NCBI GenBank assembly: GCA_017893485.1
Contig: CM030363.1
Span: forward strand, 113,021,073 to 113,085,072
Direction: 5' to 3'
Length of the DNA stretch: 64,000 nt
From: Hemerocallis citrina
Taxonomy: Eukaryota; Streptophyta; Magnoliopsida; Asparagales; Asphodelaceae
A program made the translations under genes and the position numbers. The notes below the pieces were generated by a model. That model was not told where the DNA came from and searched no databases. It worked only from the letters and a program-made list of their open reading frames with translations. This document shows positions 53,984 to 64,000 of the stretch, one piece after another; the stretch's first letter is position 1; the number at the start of each line of letters is the position of its first letter.

Positions 53984-55411
53984 AATTATTTGAAAGATGA
54001 CCTTTTTAGAATGTTCACCGAGCTTCATCTGGGTTCCTTTTCTTTCGACCGCATCAACTACGCTCATATTGTTCTAATTCCTAAGTTAGTTGGTGCGAAC
54101 ACCGTGGCTAATTTTAGGCCGATTAGTCTTATCAACTCCACGTTCAAAATTATCATGAAGGTTTTGTCGACCCGTCTGGGAGAAGTGATCTCCCCTCATA
54201 TCGATCCGGCTCAATCGGGTTTTATTAATGATCGATTTATTCTTGATAGTGTGGCTTCGGCCCAGGAAATTATCACCTCGTGTCACAATTCCAAATCTGA
54301 GGGTATTCTCCTCAAACTTGATCTTCAAAAAGCTTACGATAATGTTTCGTGGGAATTCCTCTTCGATATCTTAAGCAATAGGGGTTTTGGTCCCAAATGG
54401 ATTGCTTGGATCAAATCTAGCCTTTTCGCGGGTACCTCATCCATCCTCATTAATGGATCGGAATGTCATAAATTTAAAATCAAATGCGGACTCAGGCAAG
54501 GTGACCCGCTGTCTTCCCTTCTATTCTCACTTGTAGCAAATGTTTTCAGTAAACTTCTTCGCAATGCTTGGGACGCCCAGGTCATCGAAGGACTGGGAGA
54601 GTCTCGTTCTTTCAATGGCGTATTGAACCTCCAGTATGCTGGCGACACCATCATTCTGGCCAAACCTAATCATCACACTCTCAGAAACCTGAAACTGCTT
54701 CTCTACTGCTTTAAACTAGTGTCTGGTCTTACCATCAACTTTCAAAAGTCTTCGGTTGCTTGGTTGGGAGGTTCTCCTAATAGGCAAGACGAAATCTCCG
54801 CGTTCTTTAACTGTCCGGTTGCTTCTTTTCCTATTACGTACCTAGGTATTCCCCTGAGATGGGGCAAACTTCATAGATCGGATTGGTCTCCGATGATCGA
54901 CAAGGTCGAATCCAGACTGTCTGTGTGGTCTGGGAGACAGTTGTCTCGAGGCGGTAGACTAATCCTGCTCAACTCAGTTCTCTCGTCCATCCCCTTATAC
55001 ATGATGTCTTTCTACTTTATCCCGTCTTGGGTTATCAAAAGAATCGATCGTATTAGAAGTAATTTTCTCTGGTCGGGTTCTTCTAATTACAATCCCGGTT
55101 CGCATCTTTGTAACTGGAAGCTCATTTGTTCTTCTAAAATGGCCGGTGGTTTAGGGGTCTTAGATCTTAGGCACCAAAACTTAGCCTTACTAGGCAAATG
55201 GATTTGGAGGTTCCTCAAAAGGGAGGACCTCCCCTGGATTAGATGCATCAAAGCCAATTACTATGTGTCCAATGAATGGTGGAGTTTCCCGGATCGTCCT
55301 CACAGGAAGTCCTCCCCGTTCTGGAAAGGTATTTGGAAAGCGGCAAGCAGCTTTCCATTGTGGTTCAAGCCATGGATGTGCGGATGGATCCATGACCAGA
55401 TTTTGGTCTGA
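53984..55411 (+). pseudogene. LINE ORF2: reverse transcriptase domain
   Basis: Non-LTR RT: LIPKLVGANTVANFRPISLIN, GFINDRFILDSV, LLKLDLQKAYDNVSWEFL, GLRQGDPLSSLLFSLV, then LQYAGDTIIL, where relatives have F/YADD, so the second catalytic Asp is Gly. Later motifs are LGIPLRWGKL and SRGGRLILLNSVLSSIPLY. The open frame extends upstream to an ATG at 53945, but those first 13 codons belong to the flanking LTR. It ends after a frameshift at about 55350-55390. Not functional. Confidence 0.93.
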
Positions 55412-56229
55412 CATATGGATCGGTAATTCCTCTTTAGCTACCGCTTTCCCTGACATTTTCCGTTTCGCTGCCAATCCTCTAGCTTTAGTTTCAGAGTGCT
55501 ATAGCACCCATGAAGCCCATAGGGAGTGGTCGATTCCCTTCTTATCTAATCTCCCTCCCCAATTATCTCCGATGTTTGATGATTTACTCGAAGTCGTTAA
55601 CAAAGCGGAGTGGCTAGAGCAAGAGGACTTCTTCTGGCGATGGAATTCGTCTAAGATCTTCTCAGTCCGTTCTTTCTACCTTTTCCTCAATTATAGAGGG
55701 ATTAGATCGCCTTTCTACGATCTGGTTTGGAAATCGTGTGCTCCGCTAAAGGTGAAGATCCTAGTGTGGTTAGCTCTCAACAATAAACTTCTTACCGTTG
55801 AATTACTCAACAAGAGAAATCTGGCTTGGGGGCAATTGTGCCCACTTTGCAATTCTGCTCCCGAGGATGCGAACCACTTGTTTATTGATTGTGATTACTC
55901 CATATCCCTTTGGAAAGTTGTCGCTCTGGCTTGGGAAGTTTCAAACACACCGATCAGTCTGTTCGATTGCTGGACTAAGCGTCCTCCCAACCGTAACCTC
56001 CGTAGTTCGTGGATTCTCTCCTTCTAGATTATTCTTTGGATAATTTGGAAAGAAAGAAATCACAGATTCTTCCGGCAAATATACACTCCCCCTCATTCAT
56101 TAGCAAATGAGTTATTACGTTTATTCAATTTTTGGTCTTCTTCTTTAAATTCGAAAGCTAGAGAAAATATGAAGGGTGAAAGTTTGGAGAAGGCTTACCA
56201 TTGTCTTATTAACCTCAATGCTATTTAAT
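55385..56229 (+). pseudogene. LINE ORF2: C-terminal part with zf-RVT
   Basis: This continues ORF2 in the next frame: TRFWSDIWIGN, then the zf-RVT domain with WKSCAPLKVKILVWLALNNK and CPLCNSAPEDANHLFIDCDY (C-x2-C, H and C ligands kept), then WIIWKERNHRFF after an in-frame TAG at 56025-56027. The frame ends at TAA 56227-56229. A longer frame opening at 55263 overlaps the RT piece only because of the frameshift. Confidence 0.88.
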
Positions 56230-57647
56230 TTCCTATTTATGTTTTCTCTTTCTGTCAATTGCGGTTAATTTGTTCTCTATTTTGCGATAGTGGGGCTCAG
56301 TTCTTCAGCTTATCGGTGTGGTCTCAATTTTTTCCTCTGTTTGCTTTCTGATGCAGGCTTGAAGGGTAATGCTCACCTATCCTTATAACGCTTTTGGCAT
56401 GATATTTTGTCTTCGTGTTTGGGCAGTTCTGGCTGGTGATGTGTTTGTTATTGAAACCCAGTTTAATACTTGGGTCTGTTCTCGCTCTCCCCTTGTTCAA
56501 GTTTTCTGACTTTTGCTGTTGGGTAGAGGTTTCGGTGGCTTTTGGTTCAGTTCGTTCTAATTGTCAGCTTTCTAGGCTCTTTTGCTTAGTAGATCCTCAC
56601 TTTCTTTTATCTCAATGCTAGTCGCGTTTGTTTCGTTGTTATGGATGGTCTCTCTGCTGTTAACAGTTTTAAGCTAGTATATGTTTAACTAAAGTTCTAT
56701 ATTGTGCGTGGAGTGCTCTTATGTGTCCGAATCGGACTTTGCTTATACTGATCTCTCTTCTTTCTCTTTAATATACCGCTGTATCTGTTTTTTTCTTTCT
56801 TTGCTCTGACTGTTTATGGAGGCTCTCAGCTGTTATTTCACTTGGTCTTGAACATATTGGGTATAATCACACAATGGTAGTGATTTAGCTCTGATCGAGG
56901 ATTGATAGCGGCTCTTTTGATCAGTTAGCTTATGTTCATTTGCTGCCGTGTGCTGGCATTGTATCGGCTGTGTTTGTTGTCTCGTTATGTATTTTATTAT
57001 CGTGTTTTTGTTATGTCTGGTGAATTATTCATCTGGCATACCATTGCTCTCCAGAGATCAGTATGCCTGGTTATATATATATTTTTTTCCTTTTCTGACT
57101 GAGTGGTCTTTGGTCAGAGCTGCTCTCGGCATTGAGGGTTTCTCTCGATTATCAGAGCTGGCTTCCCTCCTCCCTAGGGTTGTCTTGTTTGGACTCTTTG
57201 GGATCCAGCGTGATCAATTCGGCGGATTGATCTCGAGTGATCCTCAGCATTGTTTACTTCTTATCCTACTAGTTTTGGTGTTATTATTAGCTCATTGCCT
57301 TTGCTGTGTACCGTTCTGACCCAATTGGGGGCTGCTTTATTGAGTCAGTATCGTTGGCTAAGCTTCGCCAGTGATCCTGGAGTTTGAGTTTTGAGGTCCC
57401 CGGCGCGCTTCTGTGGTGATGGTGGTTGTTCTGGTCTGCATGGTGCTCGGCGCTGCTGTCGTTGGTTTCGACCTGCCATAGTGGCTTTTACTGAGTCTGT
57501 TGTTTGTATATATCGTGTACATCTTGTAAATTTGTAACTATCTGCTTTTGTATTGACTGTATTTTATTCTGATTAATATAATTATTCGTATGGCTGGAGC
57601 CGTTTGGCTCTATCCGTTTCCTCAAAAAAAAACTGTGTTTTATTGTG

Positions 57648-60118
57648 TACTGGGTCGATAGTTTTATAAAATCTGGAGGTTTTGCATGCACATCAGAAAT
57701 GACCATTTTTCTTCTCTAAAATGAATTAAGTTGAGAAAGTTTTCAACTGAAGTTATAGTGGACTTGATGATCTTTCCAAAAACTCTAAGAACTTCGATTT
57801 CATCGAGTGTGTGATTTTTGGTAATTTTCGCAAACAACACCAAGTCTATGTTGGATGACTAAGTAGTTGTTTATATCGAATGTGTGTGTTTCATCATACT
57901 AGGTCTTTGGAATGGGCCTTAGAATGGTGTTTATTCCAACCCTGGACTATGTTGGAGTTATGTTTGTATGCATTTAGTGTGTTTTATGAATGGAAAAGCT
58001 ATTTTTGTCTCGTGGCTGCTTGGTGTAATTTGCTTGTTGTTCTAACTTTATAGCTTGATTAAAGTTAGAATATATTATGATGTGTTGTTGCTCGGGGTGG
58101 TTCTTCCTACACCAATGCGTGTGTTGCTTGTTGTTTCTTAGGGTCATGGATTTCACCCTAGGGGGTCATCGTTACCACTCAATCTTTTGGGTAGTTAATA
58201 GCCCGTGTCGCCTCGAACGTGTTGGAGGAGACAACTCATGCACCGGCGTGCTCGCTGTACACGGAGGGATGTCCATTGTTATTGGTGCTACCACTTTGTC
58301 AAGTGACCATGGAGTGAAATTATTTAACGGGACCAACATGTTGGTCTGGCCGAGGTAATAATCAACTCCAAGTGTGGAAGGCGGGGTGGCGATTGACAGT
58401 GGTCAGTTCGCTGCTTAGTATGGCCATAGTTTGGTTAACGTTGGTATCCTTAGGCATGATAGTGTCCTAAGGTTAGGTCGAGCTACTGTTTAATGTTAAG
58501 GCCATAATTGGAGTTGGATAGCTATTAATTAGCTTGTAAATTATGATTTGATTATGTTTGTTTGGACTTGTGATCTCCACCGAATTGAGTTGTGTTTCGC
58601 TATTTATTAGCTTGTTGATGGTCTAGTGTAGTGGTTATCACCCTAAGACTATCAACTCATTTTTGACCCTTGAGAATTAGTTACTTTCTTTCCTTGAGAG
58701 CTATGGATGAAGACAATCTTCGGGCATCGGTGGATCACTAACCAAGGATGGATTGATTACGGGCCGGAGGCGGGGTCAAGATCCAAGCAAGAGGATGTCT
58801 GGCAGTCAACGGAGGTTGAATGTCGCTGGGTCAAGTCTGGGCCATGTTGGACAAACTCTTGAGCCTGGTCTAGGGGTCGTGCTGGTCTCCCTAGGGCTTT
58901 GTTGTTTTGGTTGATGGCTGGATTTTTACTAGCTAGTAATCGCCTGGTAATCTATATCTCTGCATTTAAGATCAGTAGTTGCTTTTTCAGTTCTAAGTTA
59001 GGATTGATGTGTATTAGTATCCAATGAGCAATCTTATGTAGTGATAGGATAGGCACTAGTCGGGTGGTTGTACTCGCTTTTCAAGGGGACACGTTCATGC
59101 CGTCTTGCCAGTATGGGGGATGGGCGACGTAGTCTCGTCTTATTATGTTTGGGATCTAGTGGCAAGAATGGGAGGTGCTCCTGTCAGAAGTAGGGATTGG
59201 ACCTTACAAATCTGTCAAGTTCTATGTTGTTAGTACGGGCAGGGAGCTAGAGTAAGACACTCCAAGGGGGAGTAAGACATCTATGCATCTCGGTGAGTGG
59301 GGATTCTGTAGGGACACCTGTATGCTCGTGAACAACTTTTGGGTGAGGTCCGGAGCAGTGGGACTGTCGGGAACCGGGTGTAGTGGAAAATGGGGACACC
59401 ACTACTGACTACAATGGCGGAAGTAGACCGACCAAATGTAACCTCAACAGCCACTAGGTGAATGTCAGGAGCGGGAAAGAGTACAAGAGTAGGATGCATC
59501 GCGAGGGATCGAACCCTACAATCAGAAGAAAGCGAACTCCTTGGAAAGTATGTAGTATGGGATGGAAACGTTTACATTGAAGGTTTATTAAGTAATATGG
59601 GATGCATACGTTTCCAAATGGATTGCATTAGAGTAAGTGCATCCTGTGCATTTTGAATTTTGCATTAGTCTCTAGGGCATGGCATACGGTAACACTTGTG
59701 ATTGTCTACACATTTTCCTTTTGCATCAATTTTGGTTGTTGAGTTTTGGAGTCATTGGTTTTATGAAGCATTTCGTTAGTTTCATTCAACTGACGTGCTC
59801 ACAGTCTGTTTAGTTGCAGGATGGATGACCTTGGAGCAGGAGATTCGTGCTGCGGGGAGCGATCAGTGGAAATTGATGTCCAGTGTGTCGTAGAGTTTTC
59901 TGATCATTATACCATGTGAGATTATAAGTGTTGTATAGTAAACTTTTGGGATATAATTCAAGATGTAACTCTTATTGTACAATTTGCACTTGTAATAACA
60001 TTTTTTGTGGCAATAAAAGTTTTGAATTTTCTGTGATTTTACTGTGTTTGGACACATTTGAAGGAAATATTCTGGCTTGTGTATCGAGTTCCTTGTGTTG
60101 GGAACTCAGGGCATTAAA
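57648..60118 (+). mobile_element. Solo LTR E, second part
   Basis: The 3' part of LTR E, similar to LTR B (for example CCCGTGTCGC at 58202 and GTTGGAGGAGA at 58220 compared with 17574-17603). Signature block twice, at 59552 and 59592-59608. Hairpin 59774-59795, acceptor-like AG 59818-59819 and AATAAA 60012-60017. It ends GGGCATTAAA (usual GGCATTACA with C to A at 60117), followed by target duplication AATAC at 60119-60123. Confidence 0.85.
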
Positions 60119-60123
60119 AATAC

Positions 60124-61441
60124 GGTGTTTGCATGTGCGATGAGAAACCACGGGATGAAGAACCATGACACGACAGGTGGCAACACACTACAAGAACAAA
60201 CGAGACAACAATAATCGCAACAACTAAGGCAGCAACTCTGTAACGATAGTGACTCCGGGGTGCTGTCGTCGGAGGCACCGAGCAAGGGTCAACGGGGGTG
60301 AGCTCGGGCAGTGAGGAAATGTGGGACTTGCGGTGGCTGTAGTGGTGGTGGTGATGGGATGCCTCGGTAAGAGAGGCGCTGCTAGGGGGTCGGGTGCAGG
60401 CGAGTGGAGACAGGGGGTGGCGACGGTAAGGAGCCGGTGGAGGTCGGGGCTTCGAGTTGGCTGTACAAGGTGGAGGTGTTCGGAGATGGGGTTCAGTGTG
60501 CTGCAGCAATTGCAGGGGTGGGTTCTGTTCGGTGGCTCCGGGGAAGACGGCAGCGATAGTGCAGGTGGTGATGAGGGAGTGGGTTCGGGATGTAGTCGAG
60601 GTGCAATGGTGATGAAAGGGCATCGATGAGGTGGCTGCAGTCGAGGGACGAGCGACGAAAGGAGCTCGATGGTGCTAGATTCGGTGGAGGAGGTCGATAG
60701 CGGACGGGGGGCTATGGAGGTTAGGTGGAGATGCAGCAAGGGAGTTGAAGTTGGTGCTTCGGCGCTGGCTTTGGGGTGGTGCGGTGCAAGTGGTGGTAGG
60801 CGACGAGGAGGTCGTGCGGCGACGAGGAGGAGCTGTGGGGATGAGGGCAAGGGCTCGAGCAGTGGAAGTCGCGAGGAGTGATGGAGGAGGAGTGCAGGGC
60901 GTGAGGCGATGGTGGCAGAAGGGGGAGCTGGGTCGGTTGGGTTTCGGGAGAACGGAATAGAGGAATGAGGAAGAGTGAGGAAAGAGAGAGAACTGATTAA
61001 TAATTAGAGGGTGATTATTTAGGATTTTTGATATAATTAGGGGGTAATGGGGGCAGTTTGTTAGATCGTGGGTAATTAGTGAAGAGGTGTATGTAAGTAG
61101 TATAGGGAGTGGGTTAGGGTTAGTCTGGGTTTGATTTGTGGGCTTGGGATAGAGATAAGATTTAAATGTGGGCTCACAATAAAGAAGAAATAAACAATTA
61201 TCGGGTGGGCTATGATTAGTTGTGATTTAATTAGAATGGGCTTTGGGTTCACAAAAGAAACAAGAATGGGTTGGGTTTATAGAATAAATAATTAAACAAA
61301 TCATATAATGGATTAGGAGTTGGGCTAGATGAAATAATCGAATATTCCAAAGAATAGTATGATTTGGTTGAAAATTTTAAAATTTAGGAATATGAAGAAA
61401 AAAACATATACAAATTTGTATAAACAGAAATGGGGGTTACA
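60124..61441 (-). mobile_element. LTR G, 5' part on the minus strand
   Basis: It ends at 61441 with GGGGGTTACA, which on the minus strand is an LTR start TGTAACCCCC, next to pentamer GACAT (61442-61446). From 60224 to 60960 it is unusually GC-rich. On the minus strand, GCCCAC and ATTAATTAA-rich U3-like sequence (61000-61400) precedes a TATATCAA (about 61030) and then the GC-rich leader. With the other G segments it would give an LTR of about 3.7 kb. I did not find the opposite end with GACAT. Confidence 0.5.
60224..60850 (-). other. GC-rich leader with 208-codon low-complexity frame
   Basis: A minus-strand frame starting MPSSPQLLLVAARPPRR that is rich in Pro, Ser, Thr, His and Leu. A second minus frame of 169 codons and three plus-strand frames overlap it, as expected when GC-rich sequence lacks stops. 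There is no signal peptide, domain or motif. I keep it as a description of the region and do not call it a gene. Confidence 0.3.
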
Positions 61442-63016
61442 GACATCTTGGAATGTCCTAGCATGGCGGCCCTTCATGCGGTTTTCTCAACCTTCCACTG
61501 AAGATGAAGCTCCCCACAGTAGTAGTGATAGGAAAAGTTAAGCGAGCTCGGTCCTCCCCCTTGATATCATAGAACTCCCTCAAGAGAGGGCTCAAGTTAA
61601 CTCCAAACCTGTGGATGAATTAGAATAGGTCCCCTTCTCCAAAGAATATCAGACCAAGTGTTTTCAAGTAAACAGGGCTCTCCCCAATCACGTCAAAGAG
61701 CAACTCATTGTTTGCATAAGGGATAACCAAGACTTGTTCACTTGGACTACATTTGACATATCTAGCATCTCTGAAGATTTAATCATGTACCACTTGAGCA
61801 TGAGCCCGGATGTCAACCCCGTCCAACAAAAGCGCTATAAGTTCACCCTCGTTAGATAGCAAGCTGTCAAGGAAGAAGTTGACTAGCTCTTAGCCACTCA
61901 CTTCATCCAGGAAGTTAGCTACCTCGAGCGGCTAGCAAATTTGGTAATGGTCAAGAAGAGCAACTGCAAATGGTGAATCAGCATAGACTTCACCAAACTC
62001 AATAGGGTGTGTCCAAAGGACTCCTTTCTCTACCTCTACCCAGCTTCAATGCCTTGATCGATGCCTCTGGGCACGCGCTCCTAATCTTCATTGACGCCTT
62101 CTTGGGATATAACCAGATCCAAATTTTTTCGCTGGACATACCGAAGACGTCCTTCATTACCGACCAAGGCCTAACACTATCGGGACATGCCCTTCATACA
62201 AAATAAAATTGGGGCCTCCTACCAATACTACAAAGTCTTCAAGGAGGAAATCCGAAGAAACATGAAAGTATACGTAGATGACATGCTTGTCAAGAGCCTT
62301 AAGAATAAATACCATGTGCCTGACCTCCAGGATGCATTTGATGTACTGCGGAGACATAACATTAGAATGAATCCCTCGAAATGTACCTTTGGGGTCACCT
62401 CGGGGAATTTCTTAGGTTTCATTGTCAGCCATAGAGGAATCGAGGCTAACCCTGAGAAGTTTTGAGCCATACTTGACATGTCTCACGCGTCCACTGTCAA
62501 AGAAGTTCATAAACTTACAGGACACTTTTACGCCATCGATCTTTTTCTCTCTAAGTCTGGGGAGAAGTGACTCCCATTCTTCAAGGCTTTTCGAGGAGCA
62601 AAAGGTTTTGATAGGGAAAAAATAGAAAGTATCGTTTGAGCACCTCAAGTTAGAACTCATCAATCCCCTACTCCTAGGCAAGCCCGGGTCGGGAGAGGTT
62701 CTCTACAAGCGTTACTACGCTCAGGTGGACGGCCAGCCTTACTTGCGAAGTCTCTCCCCGAATAAGAAAAATATGCTCTTAGGAAGGAACGTGAAGCCAT
62801 AGGTGGCAATTACTAGGGAGCTAGGTTCCTCGCACGAAAAATTCTAAACCACGGGTATTATTGGCCCACACACCTTGACGACGCCTAAGAGTACTCACTG
62901 ATGCAACACTTGCCAGAATTACTCCTCAATTAAGCGGGTACTCCAAGTCAATCTCAACTCCATGTCAAGCCCTATCCCCTTCGTCATGTGGGGAATGGAC
63001 TTAGTTAGACCATTTT
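61442..63016 (+). pseudogene. Tat-lineage Ty3/gypsy pol remnant
   Basis: Reverse transcriptase related to Tat elements, a different lineage from B-D. Readable pieces: DLFTWTTFDISSISEDL and NLVMVKKSNCKW (61730-61980), CPKDSF, FIDAFLGYNQIQ (62009-62200), then in another frame VYVDDMLVKSLKN (catalytic YVDD intact) and FLGFIVSHRGIEANPEKF (62187-62465). Decayed RNase H text follows, an integrase scrap ILNHGYYWPTHLDDA near 62850, and WGMDLVRPF near 62990. At least five stops and two frameshifts. It is interrupted by G on the left and H on the right, and is the oldest layer here. Confidence 0.85.
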
Positions 63017-63162
63017 TGTAATACCGTACAAAATAACAAATTACTATTTTGCTTACAAATTGATATATGTAATACACATGTAAATGTTGCACAAATTAGT
63101 TGTATTTTCCTGATTATAAGATAGTATGAATGGAATTGGATGTTATATTAACTTGGTATGAT
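63017..63162 (+). mobile_element. LTR H, first 146 bp
   Basis: Starts TGTAATACCGTACAAAATAAC inside the Tat integrase scrap, with a C- and E-like subterminal hairpin at 63028-63053. It is cut by LTR F. The rest lies outside the window. Confidence 0.7.
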
Positions 63163-64000
63163 TGTAACATCCCCGAAAATGTTCATTTTTAATATTTTCT
63201 TTTGCACATACTTTGCACGTAATTTTTGGCACGTGTCGATTAATTAATTTCTCTTGAGTCATGAAAATTTTCCTCTCATTTTACAAGTCACTAAAGTGGG
63301 GTTTATTTTTTTTCCAACTACATTTAAATCTATATTTTGTAACACACTAAAACTATTATAAATTAAAGCCTGTAATAATTATGTGTGCATTCAACATGCA
63401 TGAACTCTTATTTAAAATTTTAGATAAACTAGTACACATTACAATGTGTAACATACACACCTAATTTAATTAAAAACTAATAATAAAATAGTATGAAGAA
63501 GTGTGCACACACATAAGGTGCATGTGCACGTGCTTTCCTTCCAAGAAGTGGCCTGCCAATGTGAGAGAGGCGAGAGTGGGTGAGTTAGTGTGTGAGTGGG
63601 GAACTCTTTTAGGAGGTGGTGAGTTATTATAAACACCCACTATTTCACCCCATAATTATCTTCTCACTTTAGCCATATAGGGACACAAATCAAATAAATT
63701 AAAAAAAAAAATTGGAGAAGAGAAAGAGAGTCAAGGTCTGCTTTTGGGAATTTGGAGCTAGGAGCTTAGGGAATTTTTTGAGAAGTTTGGAACATTTGCT
63801 AGGAGTCTTTACTACTTGGAATTCCCTTTTTAAGTTGTCTTCTAAATTTCAGTAAATTTCACTTGATTAGCTATGACATGTGTAGATGCTAATTTAATTG
63901 TTGTGTATAAGTGTAGAAGTTTTCTAGAATATTAATTGTGCACTCTTAGTCATAGATAGTATGTGAATGTGTGGGGTTTTCGTTGTTTCTAAAAGGTTTG
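63163..64000 (+). mobile_element. LTR F, 5' part, running off the window
   Basis: Starts TGTAACATCCCCG after ATGAT (63158-63162), its likely target duplication. The sequence after the start, TTTGCACATACTTTGCACGT, resembles LTR A. TATAAACACCC is at 63628-63638, then a leader. The donor and 3' blocks lie beyond the edge. Confidence 0.75.

Larger units (their letters stand above)
53983..57630 (+). mobile_element. 5'-truncated LINE (L1-like) inside LTR E
   Basis: Flanked by a 17-bp target duplication, AACTGTGTTTTATTGTG, at 53966-53982 and 57631-57647, and ending in TTTCCTC plus a short A run (57624-57632). It carries ORF2 RT and a zf-RVT tail but no endonuclease and no ORF1, so it is truncated at the 5' end as is usual for target-primed reverse transcription. 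The 3' UTR is about 1.4 kb (56230-57620) with no coding signal. Confidence 0.95.
52739..59819 (+). other. Candidate LTR intron in E (interrupted by LINE)
   Basis: GTGGGTGA donor-like at 52739. Acceptor-like GTTTAGTTGCAG|GATGG with AG at 59818-59819; CTGAC at 59790-59794 with the A 26 nt upstream; hairpin remnant 59774-59795. Without the LINE and its extra target copy the span is about 3.4 kb. Confidence 0.35.

Noticed and set aside
60224..60850. 208-codon minus-strand frame as a host gene
   Set aside because: GC-rich low-complexity sequence with overlapping open frames on both strands, no domain, and it lies in a probable LTR leader.

Overview
This window is plant repeat DNA: a deep nest of LTR retrotransposons with one LINE, and no host gene that I can support. 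The organism looks like a flowering plant with a large, repeat-rich genome. The evidence is Ty3/gypsy elements of Tekay (Del) chromovirus type (a gag-pol frame ending in a chromodomain, PBS TGGTATCAGAGC, PPT TCTAAGGAGGGAGTG), a Tat-lineage pol remnant, a plant-type LINE with a zf-RVT tail, and AT-rich DNA with decay typical of methylated repeats. All names A1, A2, B, C, D, E, F, G and H are my own labels for LTR families.

Layout. Positions 1-10601 are an inverted copy (about 98% by eye) of 42052-52207; the left arm runs off the window edge. Left arm: the end of LTR E (1-210), LTR G pieces, solo LTR A1 (1268-4544), a piece of LTR D (5398-7737) and LTR A2 (7738-10601). Next come B, a decayed element with a truncated 5' LTR (10602-19287), and a G piece (19288-19781). 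The autonomous-type element D follows (19782-47231, target duplication AATCT). Its 5' LTR is split by C, a complete element with 5.2 kb LTRs (20281-32965, CCTTT). Its 3' LTR is split by solo LTR A2 (42052-44890, TGCAA). The right flank holds G pieces, solo LTR A1 (48084-50944, ATTAT) and solo LTR E (51998-60118, AATAC), itself split by a LINE (53983-57630, 17-bp duplication). LTR G seems to begin at 61441 on the minus strand, inside a Tat pol remnant (61442-63016). Two further LTR starts, H (63017) and F (63163), close the window.

Order of events from the nesting: Tat, then G, then B, D, A1 and E in G, then C and A2 inside D and the LINE inside E, and last the inverted duplication, whose arms are more alike than the LTR pairs of D or C. 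The inner arm end falls exactly on an LTR tip, and that LTR has two different flanking pentamers, as expected from recombination between two LTR copies.

The most notable signal is shared by nearly all the unusually long LTRs. A splice-donor-like site (usually AAG|GTGGGT or AAG|GTATAC) lies a few hundred bases after the promoter. In families A1, A2, B, D and E a conserved block near the LTR 3' end has a hairpin containing CTGAC, then TGCAG|GA 22-26 nt later; C has an acceptor-like site at the matching place but no hairpin. Read together this is a candidate intron of 1.8-3.4 kb lying wholly within each LTR, giving a spliced leader. A second strong pattern is five pairs of a CAGTCGACTG-like palindrome in LTR A2, each pair spaced 20 or 21 bp.
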